Source: Planctomycetota bacterium
GTDB taxonomy: Bacteria > Planctomycetota > B15-G4 > SIAN01
Direction of reading: 5' to 3'
Assembly: GCA_016795285.1 (NCBI GenBank)
Contig: JAEUIC010000026.1
Coordinates: 1 to 64,000 of the forward strand
DNA: 64,000 nucleotides
In this document: positions 52,839 to 60,690 of the stretch, piece by piece
Position numbering within the stretch: the stretch's first letter is position 1
Layout of the letters: each line of letters starts with the position of its first letter
Translations under genes and position numbers: made by a program
The notes under the pieces: generated by a model
Told to the model about the DNA's origin: nothing
Databases searched by the model: none
The model's input: the letters and a program-made list of their open reading frames with translations, nothing else

Positions 52839-55800
52839 TCAACGCGGTGGCGGCAGCGCGTGCAGCGTGCCGTCGAGCACGCCGTCGACCGCGCCGCCAT
52901 CCGCGCCGCGCAGCGACCAGCGCAGCTCGTAGCACCAGGTCGGCGCGAAGTCGGCGAAGGCGATCTCGACGGTGCGACCGTCGGCCGCGAGGCGCGCCCC
53001 GTCGGGCTTGAGCGGCCGCTCGTCGTGGTGAGCCGAGCCGTAGTGGGCGCTGCGCTTCAGCGACCAGACCTTGCCGGAGAAGGCCGCGGGCACGACGCTC
53101 GTGCGCTCGAGCGGCTCGGCGAAGGTGAGGCGCAGTCCCGTCGCCGTCGCCGCCAGCGCGATCGGGAGACGCAGCGGTGCGACGGTGCGACGCACGCGGT
53201 AGAGGCCGCCCGGCTGCGTCGCATCGCCCGCCCACGCGAAGAGGCCGCAGCACCAGAGATCGCCCGCCGAATCGAAGCGGCCGCGCATCACGCCGGTCGG
53301 GAAGGCGGCGCCCGGCAACGCGATCGCGCCGCCTTGGCGCGCGCCGCGGCCGCCGGCCGGCACCGGCTCGTGCAGCACCAGGAAGAGGCGCCCCTCGCCG
53401 TACGAGCTGTAGAGCAGGGCGTCGTCGAGCGCGCCCCACGCGCGACTCTGCACCACCAACGCCTCGGCCGGCGAGCGGTCGAAGTCGTTGGTGAGCCAGC
53501 AGAGCGGCGGCTCCATCGCGTCGTCCGACGCCGAGACGCCGTCGTGCCAGGCGAAGAGGTTGCCGTAGAAGCGCGGCCCGCCAGCGTCGAGCGGCGCGAT
53601 CCAGTTGAGGCGGTTCTTCGGCGTCCAGAAGCCCTCCTGGTCGGTCACCACCAGCGCGCCGTCCTGCAGCACGCCGATGCCGTTGGCCGCGCGCAGCCCG
53701 CGGGCGAGGACGTCGGTGCGCGAGCCGTCGCGCGCCACGCGCAGCACCGTGCCGTGCTGCGGCACCAGCGCGTCGAGCGCGTGGCGCCCCGACTTCGCGT
53801 AGAGGAAGTTGCCGTCGCCGTCGAGCTCGAGCCCCATCGCGAACTCGTGGAAGTGGTCGGTCACCTGGTGGTCGCTGTTCCGCCACTCGACGAAGTCGCA
53901 CTCGTCGTCGCCGTCGTGGTCGTGCAGCACGACGAGCGCGTCGCGGCAGGTCAGGTGGATCAATCCGTCGACCACCTTGAGGCCGAGCGGCTGGAAGAGG
54001 CCGCTCGTGAAGCGGCGCCAGCGGACGGTGCCGCCAACGGCGTTCGACGCCGACGCGGCGCCTCCCGTGCCGGGGCCTCCTCCCTCGAACTCGAGCAGCC
54101 AGACGTCGCCATCCCAGGTGCACAGCGCGAGGCGGCCGTCGGGGAGGAAGTCGAGGCCGCTCGGCCGCAGCTGCGCGAGCCACGGGTTCGCATCGGGGAG
54201 CACGACGGTGTCGATCGCGAACGGACCGCCCGCGTCGCCGCCGCGCTGCCAGCGCGTCGTCACCACCTCGGGCGCGCTCGCGCCGACATCGCGCAGCAGC
54301 GCGCCGAGATCGAGCGGCGCGGGGAGCGGCGCGCTCGAAGCGCCGGAGCGCTCCGCCTCGCAGGCGAGGGCGAAGCGCAGCGGCTCGGGACCGGCCTCGA
54401 CTCGCAAGCGCAGCGCGCCGTCGACCACGACGAAGGAAAGCGGCGCCGTCGGCGGCTCGAAGCCGGCGATCAGCGCCGGCAGCGCCGCGCTCGCCGCGCC
54501 AGCTGCCGCGCCGCGTTGCACGGTGAAGCCGCGCTCGACGACGTCCGCCTCGGTGGCGGCGCCGAGCTCGAGGAGCAGCCGCGTCGCCGCCGTCCGCTCG
54601 TTCGCCGGCCGCGGCGCACTGTCGGGCCGCGCGCCCTCGATCCGCACCGCCGCGAGCTCGCCTGCGAAGGGCCGTTCGAAGGGGAAGTCGGGCGCGCCGA
54701 AGCCGATGCGCAGCCGCGCTTCCGGCAGCGTGGCGCGCGGCCGCAGGCCGCCGACCGCGTCGCGCACGCCGTCGATCCAGAGTTCGACCTGCCCGTCGGC
54801 GCGCCGCCAGGTCATCGCCACCTCGTGCCACTCGCCGTCGTCGATGCCTCGCGGCGCCGTCACGCAGCCGACCCAGCCGATGTCGAAGCAGAGCCGCCCG
54901 TCGCGGACGAAGAGGACCTGCCCGTCGGGCGTCCAGCGGGGACCGGCGGCGGCGCGCGCGACGAGCGGCCCGTCGCTGCGCGTGCGCAGCCGCGCCGCCA
55001 GCGTGAAGTCGCCGCCCGCGAAGTCGAGCGCCGCGCCCGCGTCGGCGAGCGGCCGCTCGAGCCAGGTCGCGCCGTCGAAACGCAGCGGCGTCGCCGCCCC
55101 CGCGCGAGCGTCCGCGCTCGAAGCGGCGCCGGGCGGCTCGCTCGCTGGCGGTCCGAATCGCACGCGCGCCGGCGCGCCAGCGAGCGGCGTCGCGATCGCG
55201 TCCGGCCCGAGCTGCGCTACCTGCAGCAGCAGCGGCTCGCGGCGCGGCCCGATCTCGAAATGGCGCACGAAGCGCGGCGCCGTCGGGTCGCCGCCGTCAG
55301 CCGCGGGCAGCTCGAGCACGCGCGTCGCGCCGACCGTGGATTCGAGCACCCGCTGCGCACCGCGCCGATGGATCCCGCGCAGGCGCGCCCACTCGCGCGG
55401 CAGCGGGCCGTAGCGGCGACCGTCGCGCCCCAGCACGCGCGCGTCGTCGACGAACGAGCCGCTGCCCGGTTGCGCGACCCCCGGCCCGTCGCCGTTGGCG
55501 AAGGCGAGGCGGCCGACGAGGCGCGGATGGATCGCGTGCTCGCCGTTCAGCTGGATGCCGCGCCAGTCGAGGAAGCGCGGCGCATCGCTGGCGCCGTCCG
55601 TCGGCGCGCTCCACGCCGCCGCGACGCGCAGCGTGTCGAGGTCGTAGAGGAGCCACTGCGAGCCGCGCGCGACGCCGCCGCTGCCCGGATCGAGCCGCAC
55701 GACGAACCCCTTGCCGGCGAGGTTGCGCGGCGCGAGGCCGTCGCTGCGCGGCGCCGCTCCGGCTCCGCCCGGCACCTCGATCGTGTGGGAGAAGCTGCTG

Positions 55801-56816
55801 CCGTAGTCCATCGCCGACCACGGCTCGAAGGCGCTCGGCTCCGGCCCGAGCGTGTCGCCCTCCGGCAGCGCGGCGAGGTAGGCGGCGTCGATCTCGCTCT
55901 TCCCACCCGGCGCGTCGCGCAGGTAGGCCTCGCGGAGGAAATGGATCACGTCGTACTTCTGGCGCGGCACCATCCAGCCCTGCGGCGCCATCGCGCCGAA
56001 GCCGTGGGTCAGCGTGCGGTAGAGCGCCAGCGGATCGCTGCCGTTCTTCAGCGTGGCGGTGGCGAAGCGCGGCGCGGCGGGCAGCGACCCCTCCTGCTCG
56101 CGCGTGCCGTGGCAGTTGGCGCAGACGCGCTGGTAGATCGCCGCGCCGCGCTCGAAGGCGGCGCCGTCGAGCGCCTGCAGCAGCGCGGCGTGGTCGACGC
56201 GCCCCTCGTAGTCGGGCAGCGCGACGCGGCGCTGCGCCGGCGGCGGCAGGAGATCCTTCGCGCGCGCCGCGCCGCCGTCACGCAGCTCGATCAGGAAGCG
56301 GACCAGATCGAGGAACTGCTGGCGGCTGGCGAGCGCCGCCACCAACCCGGCCGGCATCGGCGAGAGCTTGCTGACCACGCCATCGATCGGCGCCGGCGCG
56401 AAGCCCGGGCGGATCCGCTTCGACGGCTCGAGCAGCGCCTCGACGAGCTGCACGTCGCTCACCGGTTCGGGCGGGTCGCGCAACTGCAGCAGATCGGGAC
56501 CGAGTGGCGCGCCGCCCGGGACGACACCGCTCGCCGGCGCGTCGCTGCCGATCGAATGGCAGCGCGCGCAACCGAGCTGCGGCTGGAAGAAGAGCGCCGC
56601 CCCGCGCCGCCCGTCGCCCTGCGCCCGCGCCGCCGCAGCCAGCGCCTCGCGCGGCTCGGCGAGCAGCCGTGCCTCGAGCCCGACGGCACCCGGCGCGCCG
56701 ACCGGCGCCGCCTCCTGCGCGGTGGCGTTCGCAGCGAAGGTGCTGGACAGCGCGAACGCGGCCAACGCGCCCCATGCAGCAGATCGCCGCCTCAAGCCCG
56801 ACCGCCCCGTCTCCAT
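52839..56816 (-). CDS. di-heme cytochrome fused to LamG and PVC-type propeller domains
   Basis: 1325 residues. Signal peptide (AAWGALAAFALSSTFAANATA). Two cytochrome c motifs: CARCHS near residue 82 and CANCHG near 232. A middle region of the kind seen in planctomycete DUF6797-type proteins follows (about 330-560). Next is a LamG/concanavalin-like domain (about 590-760, WHEVAMTWRRADGQVELWIDG). Then comes a PVC-type dehydrogenase-like propeller (about 870-1230: LRPSGLDFLPDGRLALCTWDGDVWLLE, EFAMGLELDGDGNFLYAKSG) and a final Ig-like domain. Probably a periplasmic oxidoreductase acting on a polysaccharide-derived substrate. AAGGAG five bases before the ATG. It is divergent from a metallophosphoesterase that also carries LamG. 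Confidence 0.87.
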   Translation of the reverse strand: METGRSGLRRRSAAWGALAAFALSSTFAANATAQEAAPVGAPGAVGLEARLLAEPREALAAAARAQGDGRRGAALFFQPQLGCARCHSIGSDAPASGVVPGGAPLGPDLLQLRDPPEPVSDVQLVEALLEPSKRIRPGFAPAPIDGVVSKLSPMPAGLVAALASRQQFLDLVRFLIELRDGGAARAKDLLPPPAQRRVALPDYEGRVDHAALLQALDGAAFERGAAIYQRVCANCHGTREQEGSLPAAPRFATATLKNGSDPLALYRTLTHGFGAMAPQGWMVPRQKYDVIHFLREAYLRDAPGGKSEIDAAYLAALPEGDTLGPEPSAFEPWSAMDYGSSFSHTIEVPGGAGAAPRSDGLAPRNLAGKGFVVRLDPGSGGVARGSQWLLYDLDTLRVAAAWSAPTDGASDAPRFLDWRGIQLNGEHAIHPRLVGRLAFANGDGPGVAQPGSGSFVDDARVLGRDGRRYGPLPREWARLRGIHRRGAQRVLESTVGATRVLELPAADGGDPTAPRFVRHFEIGPRREPLLLQVAQLGPDAIATPLAGAPARVRFGPPASEPPGAASSADARAGAATPLRFDGATWLERPLADAGAALDFAGGDFTLAARLRTRSDGPLVARAAAGPRWTPDGQVLFVRDGRLCFDIGWVGCVTAPRGIDDGEWHEVAMTWRRADGQVELWIDGVRDAVGGLRPRATLPEARLRIGFGAPDFPFERPFAGELAAVRIEGARPDSAPRPANERTAATRLLLELGAATEADVVERGFTVQRGAAAGAASAALPALIAGFEPPTAPLSFVVVDGALRLRVEAGPEPLRFALACEAERSGASSAPLPAPLDLGALLRDVGASAPEVVTTRWQRGGDAGGPFAIDTVVLPDANPWLAQLRPSGLDFLPDGRLALCTWDGDVWLLEFEGGGPGTGGAASASNAVGGTVRWRRFTSGLFQPLGLKVVDGLIHLTCRDALVVLHDHDGDDECDFVEWRNSDHQVTDHFHEFAMGLELDGDGNFLYAKSGRHALDALVPQHGTVLRVARDGSRTDVLARGLRAANGIGVLQDGALVVTDQEGFWTPKNRLNWIAPLDAGGPRFYGNLFAWHDGVSASDDAMEPPLCWLTNDFDRSPAEALVVQSRAWGALDDALLYSSYGEGRLFLVLHEPVPAGGRGARQGGAIALPGAAFPTGVMRGRFDSAGDLWCCGLFAWAGDATQPGGLYRVRRTVAPLRLPIALAATATGLRLTFAEPLERTSVVPAAFSGKVWSLKRSAHYGSAHHDERPLKPDGARLAADGRTVEIAFADFAPTWCYELRWSLRGADGGAVDGVLDGTLHALPPPR

Positions 56817-56840
56817 TCCCGCTCCTTCGCCGCGCCGCCG

Positions 56841-56869
56841 CGTGCACCTCTCGTGCAAGCGAGTGTAAA
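56841..56869 (-). promoter_or_regulatory. weak promoter candidate for the cytochrome/LamG gene
   Basis: On the minus strand TTTACA (56869-56864), 17 nt, TGCACG (56846-56841). The -35 matches five of six bases and the -10 only two. The region also carries two copies of cgtgca. Confidence 0.25.
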
Positions 56870-56921
56870 GCGGTCCGCTCCGCTCGCGCCGCTTCGTTGC
56901 CCGCCCGCTACGCTCCGCGCC

Positions 56922-58928
56922 ATGCGCTGCAACCACCGCTCGCCGTTCGCGCCGCTGCTGTTCCTCCTCGCGTCGCCGTTCGCGCCGCTGCTCGCTGCGC
57001 AGGAGGGGGGCCGCGCGCCGTCCGCTGATCCGCGCGCCCGCTTCCTCACCTCGCGCGAGAGCCCGGTCGTGCTGCCGCTGCCGCTCGAGGACGACGCCTT
57101 CCTCTTCGCCGTGTTCGGCGATCGGACCGGCGGTCCGGCGGCCGGAGTGCAGGTGCTGGCGCAGGCGGTCGCCGACGTCAATGTGCTCGATCCCGACCTC
57201 GTGATGACGGTCGGCGACCTGGTCGAGGGCTACAACGAGACGCCGCAGTGGCTCGCGCAGATGCGCGAGTTCAAGTCGATCATGGGCCGCCTCGAGCGAC
57301 CGTGGTTCCCGGTGGTCGGCAACCACGACCTCTACTGGCGCGGCAAGGGACCGGCGCCCGAGCGCGAGCACGAGGCCGACTACGAGGAGCACTTCGGCCC
57401 GCTCTGGTACGCCTTCGAGCACAAGGGCTGCTGGTTCATCTGCCTCCACTCCGACGAGGACGACCCCGAGAAGGGCGACAAGACCTTCAACGAGCCGCGC
57501 GGGCAGAAGATGAGCGCCGAGCAGTTCGCGTGGCTCGATCGCACGCTGCAGCAAGCGGCCGGCGCGCGCCACGTCTTCCTCTTCCTCCACCACCCGCGCT
57601 GGATCGGCGGCAACTACGGCGACGACTGGCAGCGCGTCCATCGCCGGCTGGTCGAGGCGGGCAACGTGACCGCCGTCTTCGCCGGCCACATCCACCACAT
57701 GCGCTACGACGGAGCGCGCGACGGCATCGAGTACTTCGCGCTGGCGACGGTCGGCGGCAGCCAGGAGGGGATCGCGCCGGCGGCCGGTTGGCTGCACGAG
57801 TACCACCTCGTCATGGTGCGCGACGGCGGGATCGAGGTGGCGACGCTGCCGGTCGGCACCGTGATCGACCCGCGCGAGGTGACCGGCGCGATCAGCGAGG
57901 AGGTGCGCGCGCTGGCGGCCGCGCTGCCGCGCCGCGTCGAGGGGGCGGCCCGCTTCGCCGCCGATCGCAGCTGGGCCGAACTCGCGGTCGAGCTGAAGAA
58001 CCCCACCACGCGGCCGGTCGAAGTGACGGTGGCGCCGCGCAGCGCCGACGCGCGCTGGCGCTTCTTCCCCGACCACGACCACGCGACGCTCGCGCCGGGC
58101 GAGCAGCGGCGCGTCGTCCTGCGCACCCGCCACGCGAGCGCGCTCCCCGACGACGACGTGCGCGCGCCCGAGCTTTCGCTGCAGGTCGACTACTTGGGCG
58201 AGGCGCGCCGCTTCCCGCTGCCCGAGCGGACGCTGCCGATCGCGATCGACCCGGCGAGCCTGCCGCGCGCGGCGCCGCGCGGCGCGCTCGAGGAGCAGGC
58301 GCTCGCGCTCGACGGGAAGAGCGGCCGCGTGCGCGTCGAGAGCGAGCGGCTCGCGCTGCCGGATGGTCCCTTCACCGTCGAGGGGTGGTTCGCGGCGCGC
58401 CAGCACGGCCCGCGCGTCGGGCTGCTCTGCAAGACGGAGAGCAGCGAGTTCGGCCTCTTCGTGAACGACGGCACGCCCGAGTTCCTGGTCCACCTCGCCG
58501 GCGCCTACGTGACGGTGAAGAGCTCCGCCGCGCTGCCGCTCGGCGATTGGCACCACCTCGCCGCCCTCTTCGATGGCGAGCAGCTGCGCCTCTACCTCGA
58601 TGGCGCGCTGGTCGGCCAAGCCGCCGGCCGCGGCGCGCGGACGCAGAACGACCTGCCGCTGCTGATCGGCGCCGACGTGAAGAAGGACGGCGGCGCCGAG
58701 TCGTTCTTCGCCGGCCGCGTCGATGCCGTGCGGATCAGCACTGGCGCGCGCTACGCGGGCGAGCGGTTCGCGCCGGCGCGCGAGCTGCCGATCGATGCGG
58801 CGACGCTGCTCGCGCTCGACATGGAATCGAGCTGCGGGCCGTGGCTGCTCGACGGATCGTTGCGCGCGCAAGCGGCGGAGCGCGTGGGCGGCGCCGAGGT
58901 CGGTGGCGCCGAGGCCGACGCGCGCTGA
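56922..58928 (+). CDS. exported metallophosphoesterase with LamG domain
   Basis: 668 residues. Signal peptide (APLLFLLASPFAPLLAA). Calcineurin-like phosphoesterase core (about 55-290): FAVFGDRTGG, VMTVGDLVEGY, VVGNHDLYW, FLFLHHPRW and VFAGHIHH. The first motif is Asp-Arg-Thr in place of Asp-x-His, so the second metal site is modified, as in purple-acid-like members. A middle Ig-like region follows (about 320-430), then a LamG fold (about 460-640: TVEGWFAARQHGPRVGLLCK, DWHHLAALFDGEQLRLYLDG). Likely a secreted phosphatase or phosphodiesterase tethered to polymer. The ATG precedes a clean signal peptide but has no strong ribosome site. Confidence 0.87.
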   Translation: MRCNHRSPFAPLLFLLASPFAPLLAAQEGGRAPSADPRARFLTSRESPVVLPLPLEDDAFLFAVFGDRTGGPAAGVQVLAQAVADVNVLDPDLVMTVGDLVEGYNETPQWLAQMREFKSIMGRLERPWFPVVGNHDLYWRGKGPAPEREHEADYEEHFGPLWYAFEHKGCWFICLHSDEDDPEKGDKTFNEPRGQKMSAEQFAWLDRTLQQAAGARHVFLFLHHPRWIGGNYGDDWQRVHRRLVEAGNVTAVFAGHIHHMRYDGARDGIEYFALATVGGSQEGIAPAAGWLHEYHLVMVRDGGIEVATLPVGTVIDPREVTGAISEEVRALAAALPRRVEGAARFAADRSWAELAVELKNPTTRPVEVTVAPRSADARWRFFPDHDHATLAPGEQRRVVLRTRHASALPDDDVRAPELSLQVDYLGEARRFPLPERTLPIAIDPASLPRAAPRGALEEQALALDGKSGRVRVESERLALPDGPFTVEGWFAARQHGPRVGLLCKTESSEFGLFVNDGTPEFLVHLAGAYVTVKSSAALPLGDWHHLAALFDGEQLRLYLDGALVGQAAGRGARTQNDLPLLIGADVKKDGGAESFFAGRVDAVRISTGARYAGERFAPARELPIDAATLLALDMESSCGPWLLDGSLRAQAAERVGGAEVGGAEADAR

Positions 58929-58932
58929 GCTG

Positions 58933-58976
58933 CCCGCGGAGCCGCCCGCTTAACGGCGTGCGGGCGCGACCGCGGG
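58933..58976. terminator. nested inverted repeats between convergent genes
   Basis: Outer arms CCCGCGG (58933-58939) and CCGCGGG (58970-58976) enclose inner arms GCCCGC (58944-58949) and GCGGGC (58960-58965) with a ten-base loop containing TTAA. They fill the 48-nt gap between the metallophosphoesterase and thioredoxin-fold genes. A bidirectional terminator is plausible; there is no T-run. Confidence 0.42.
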
Positions 58977-59219
58977 TCACCCCTTGGCGGCGGCCATCCA
59001 CTCCGCGAGCTCCGCCACGGTCGGGACGCGACCCGAGGAGCGGACGGTGCCGTCGAGGACCACCGCCGGCGTCGCCATCACGTCGTACTCGAGCATCCGC
59101 TCGAGCTCCTTCACGTGCTCGATCTCGACGACCACGCCAGCGGTCGTCGCCGCCTCGCGCGCGAGCTCTTCCACCCGCTTGCAGCGCGCGCAACCGGGCC
59201 CGAGGATCAGCAGTTTCAT
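58977..59219 (-). CDS. small thioredoxin-fold redox protein (CxxC)
   Basis: 80 residues, a minimal thioredoxin fold: MKLLILGPGCARCKRVEEL with Cys-Ala-Arg-Cys, and MATPAVVLDGTVRSSGRVP with the cis-Pro. It matches the family called redox-active disulfide protein 2 / thioredoxin-like, which is regularly encoded beside permeases of the kind upstream. It starts 18 nt after the permease stop, so both are one operon. It may reduce the permease cysteines or deliver a metal or metalloid; this is inference. Confidence 0.87.
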   Translation of the reverse strand: MKLLILGPGCARCKRVEELAREAATTAGVVVEIEHVKELERMLEYDVMATPAVVLDGTVRSSGRVPTVAELAEWMAAAKG

Positions 59220-59237
59220 GGCGCGACTCTCCCGTTC

Positions 59238-60584
59238 TCAGCCACCGAGCACGCGGCCGTAGATCCAACCCGAAGCCGTCGCTGCCGCAGCGACGAGGGC
59301 GACGTAGGTCCAGGTCTTCTTCCGGCCGAGGATCGCCGACGTGATCAGGATGCTCTGCAGCGAGAGCTCGGGATCGGCCATCAAGTAGGCGAGCAGCGGA
59401 CCACGGTGCATCCCGAGCGAGAGGAAGAGCTGCGCGATCGGCACCTCGACCAGCGTCGGGAAGTACATGAGCACGCCGAAGCCGACCCCGGCGAGATTGC
59501 CGAGCAGCGTGTTCTCGCCAGCGACCGCGCGGATCCACTCGGGCTTGATGAACCCGCGCACCGCCCCGACGCAGAAGACGCCGATCAGCAGGATGGGGAC
59601 GATCTGCTTGGCGAAGCGCCAGCTCTCCCAGAGCCACTGCCGGGTGCGAAGCTCGCCGAGCCGGCGCCGCGCGACGAAGAGCAGCGCGGCCAGGCCGCCG
59701 GCGATCGCCAGCGTGCGACCGACGAGATGCACCTCGAGCCGCTCGCCCGCGACGACGATCCGCAGCGACGCGACCAGCAAGGTGACGACGAGCGCGCCGA
59801 GCGCCAGCGCCGTCGCGCGCGTCGCCTTCGCGTCGACATGGTCGAGCCCGCGCCAGGCGAGCGGCGCGAGCAGCGCCAGGAGCGCGATCTTGAGCGCCCC
59901 ATGCACGCCGACCCCCTCCTCCTGCCGCGAGGCATCGAAGGGCAGCACTCTCGCGAGCCAGCGCTCGAAGCGTGCGGCCGCCGGCGCATCGAACGATCCG
60001 CTCGCGAGCGAGCCGGAGAGCCAACCAACCTGCAGCGTGCCGGCGATCAGCAGCGCGAAGAGGAGCGCGACCAGCAGCACGACGTCGCCCCGCAGCGGCT
60101 CGCCCGCTGCGAAGCCGGTGTCGCGCGCCGCCGCGCGAACGCTCTCCTCGCGGCGGAAGAGGCGCGCCATCGTGATGCCAATCGCGATCGAGAAGAGCAG
60201 CGAGAGGGCGAGGCGGGCGATCGCGAGGTCGATGCCGAGCGCGGCCCCGGTGTAGGCGATCGCCATCACGTTCGCGGCGGGCGCGAAGAAGAGGAAGGTG
60301 ATGGCGGGACCGAGGCCCGCGCCCTTCCGGTAGATCCCGGCGAAGAGCGGGACGATGGTGCAGGAGCAGACCGCGAGCGTGCTGCCCGCCGCGACCGCCG
60401 CGCCGTAGGCGACCGGGCGACGCGCCTTGCTGCCGAGGTAGCGGGTGATCGCCTCCTTCGGCACCAGCGCCGCCAAGGCGCCTGCGATGAAGAAGGCCGG
60501 CACCAAGCACAGCAGCACGTGCGCCGCGAGGTAGGAGCCAAGCCCCGTCAGCCCGCCGCGCAGCGCTTCCTGCCACCAAGCCAT
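59238..60584 (-). CDS. permease of the ArsP/DUF318 family
   Basis: 448 residues with about ten hydrophobic helices. The family core appears twice in inverted style: YGAAVAAGSTLAVCSCTIVP with LFAGIYRKGAGLGPAITFLF, and later IVPILLIGVFCVGAVRGFI, GVLMYFPTLVEVPIAQLFL. The CSC motif in the membrane is typical of members proposed to export arsenicals or metals; the substrate here is not provable. The extra central section of about 150 residues between the two halves is larger than in short members. The ATG is preceded by GGGAGCGAGG. Divergent from the DUF1549/DUF1553 gene. Confidence 0.86.
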   Translation of the reverse strand: MAWWQEALRGGLTGLGSYLAAHVLLCLVPAFFIAGALAALVPKEAITRYLGSKARRPVAYGAAVAAGSTLAVCSCTIVPLFAGIYRKGAGLGPAITFLFFAPAANVMAIAYTGAALGIDLAIARLALSLLFSIAIGITMARLFRREESVRAAARDTGFAAGEPLRGDVVLLVALLFALLIAGTLQVGWLSGSLASGSFDAPAAARFERWLARVLPFDASRQEEGVGVHGALKIALLALLAPLAWRGLDHVDAKATRATALALGALVVTLLVASLRIVVAGERLEVHLVGRTLAIAGGLAALLFVARRRLGELRTRQWLWESWRFAKQIVPILLIGVFCVGAVRGFIKPEWIRAVAGENTLLGNLAGVGFGVLMYFPTLVEVPIAQLFLSLGMHRGPLLAYLMADPELSLQSILITSAILGRKKTWTYVALVAAAATASGWIYGRVLGG

Positions 60585-60690
60585 GGTCCTCGCTCCCGGC
60601 CGCTCGACGCTTCGCCGCGCCTCCCGACGATGGAACTCGGGCAAGCACGCGACGTGCCGGCCTCGGCGGCGCGAGCTACCATCGCCCGCC

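Noticed and set aside
52860..56921. Long plus-strand frame ahead of the metallophosphoesterase gene
   Set aside because: Antisense of the cytochrome/LamG gene; the signal peptide and true start are at 56922.
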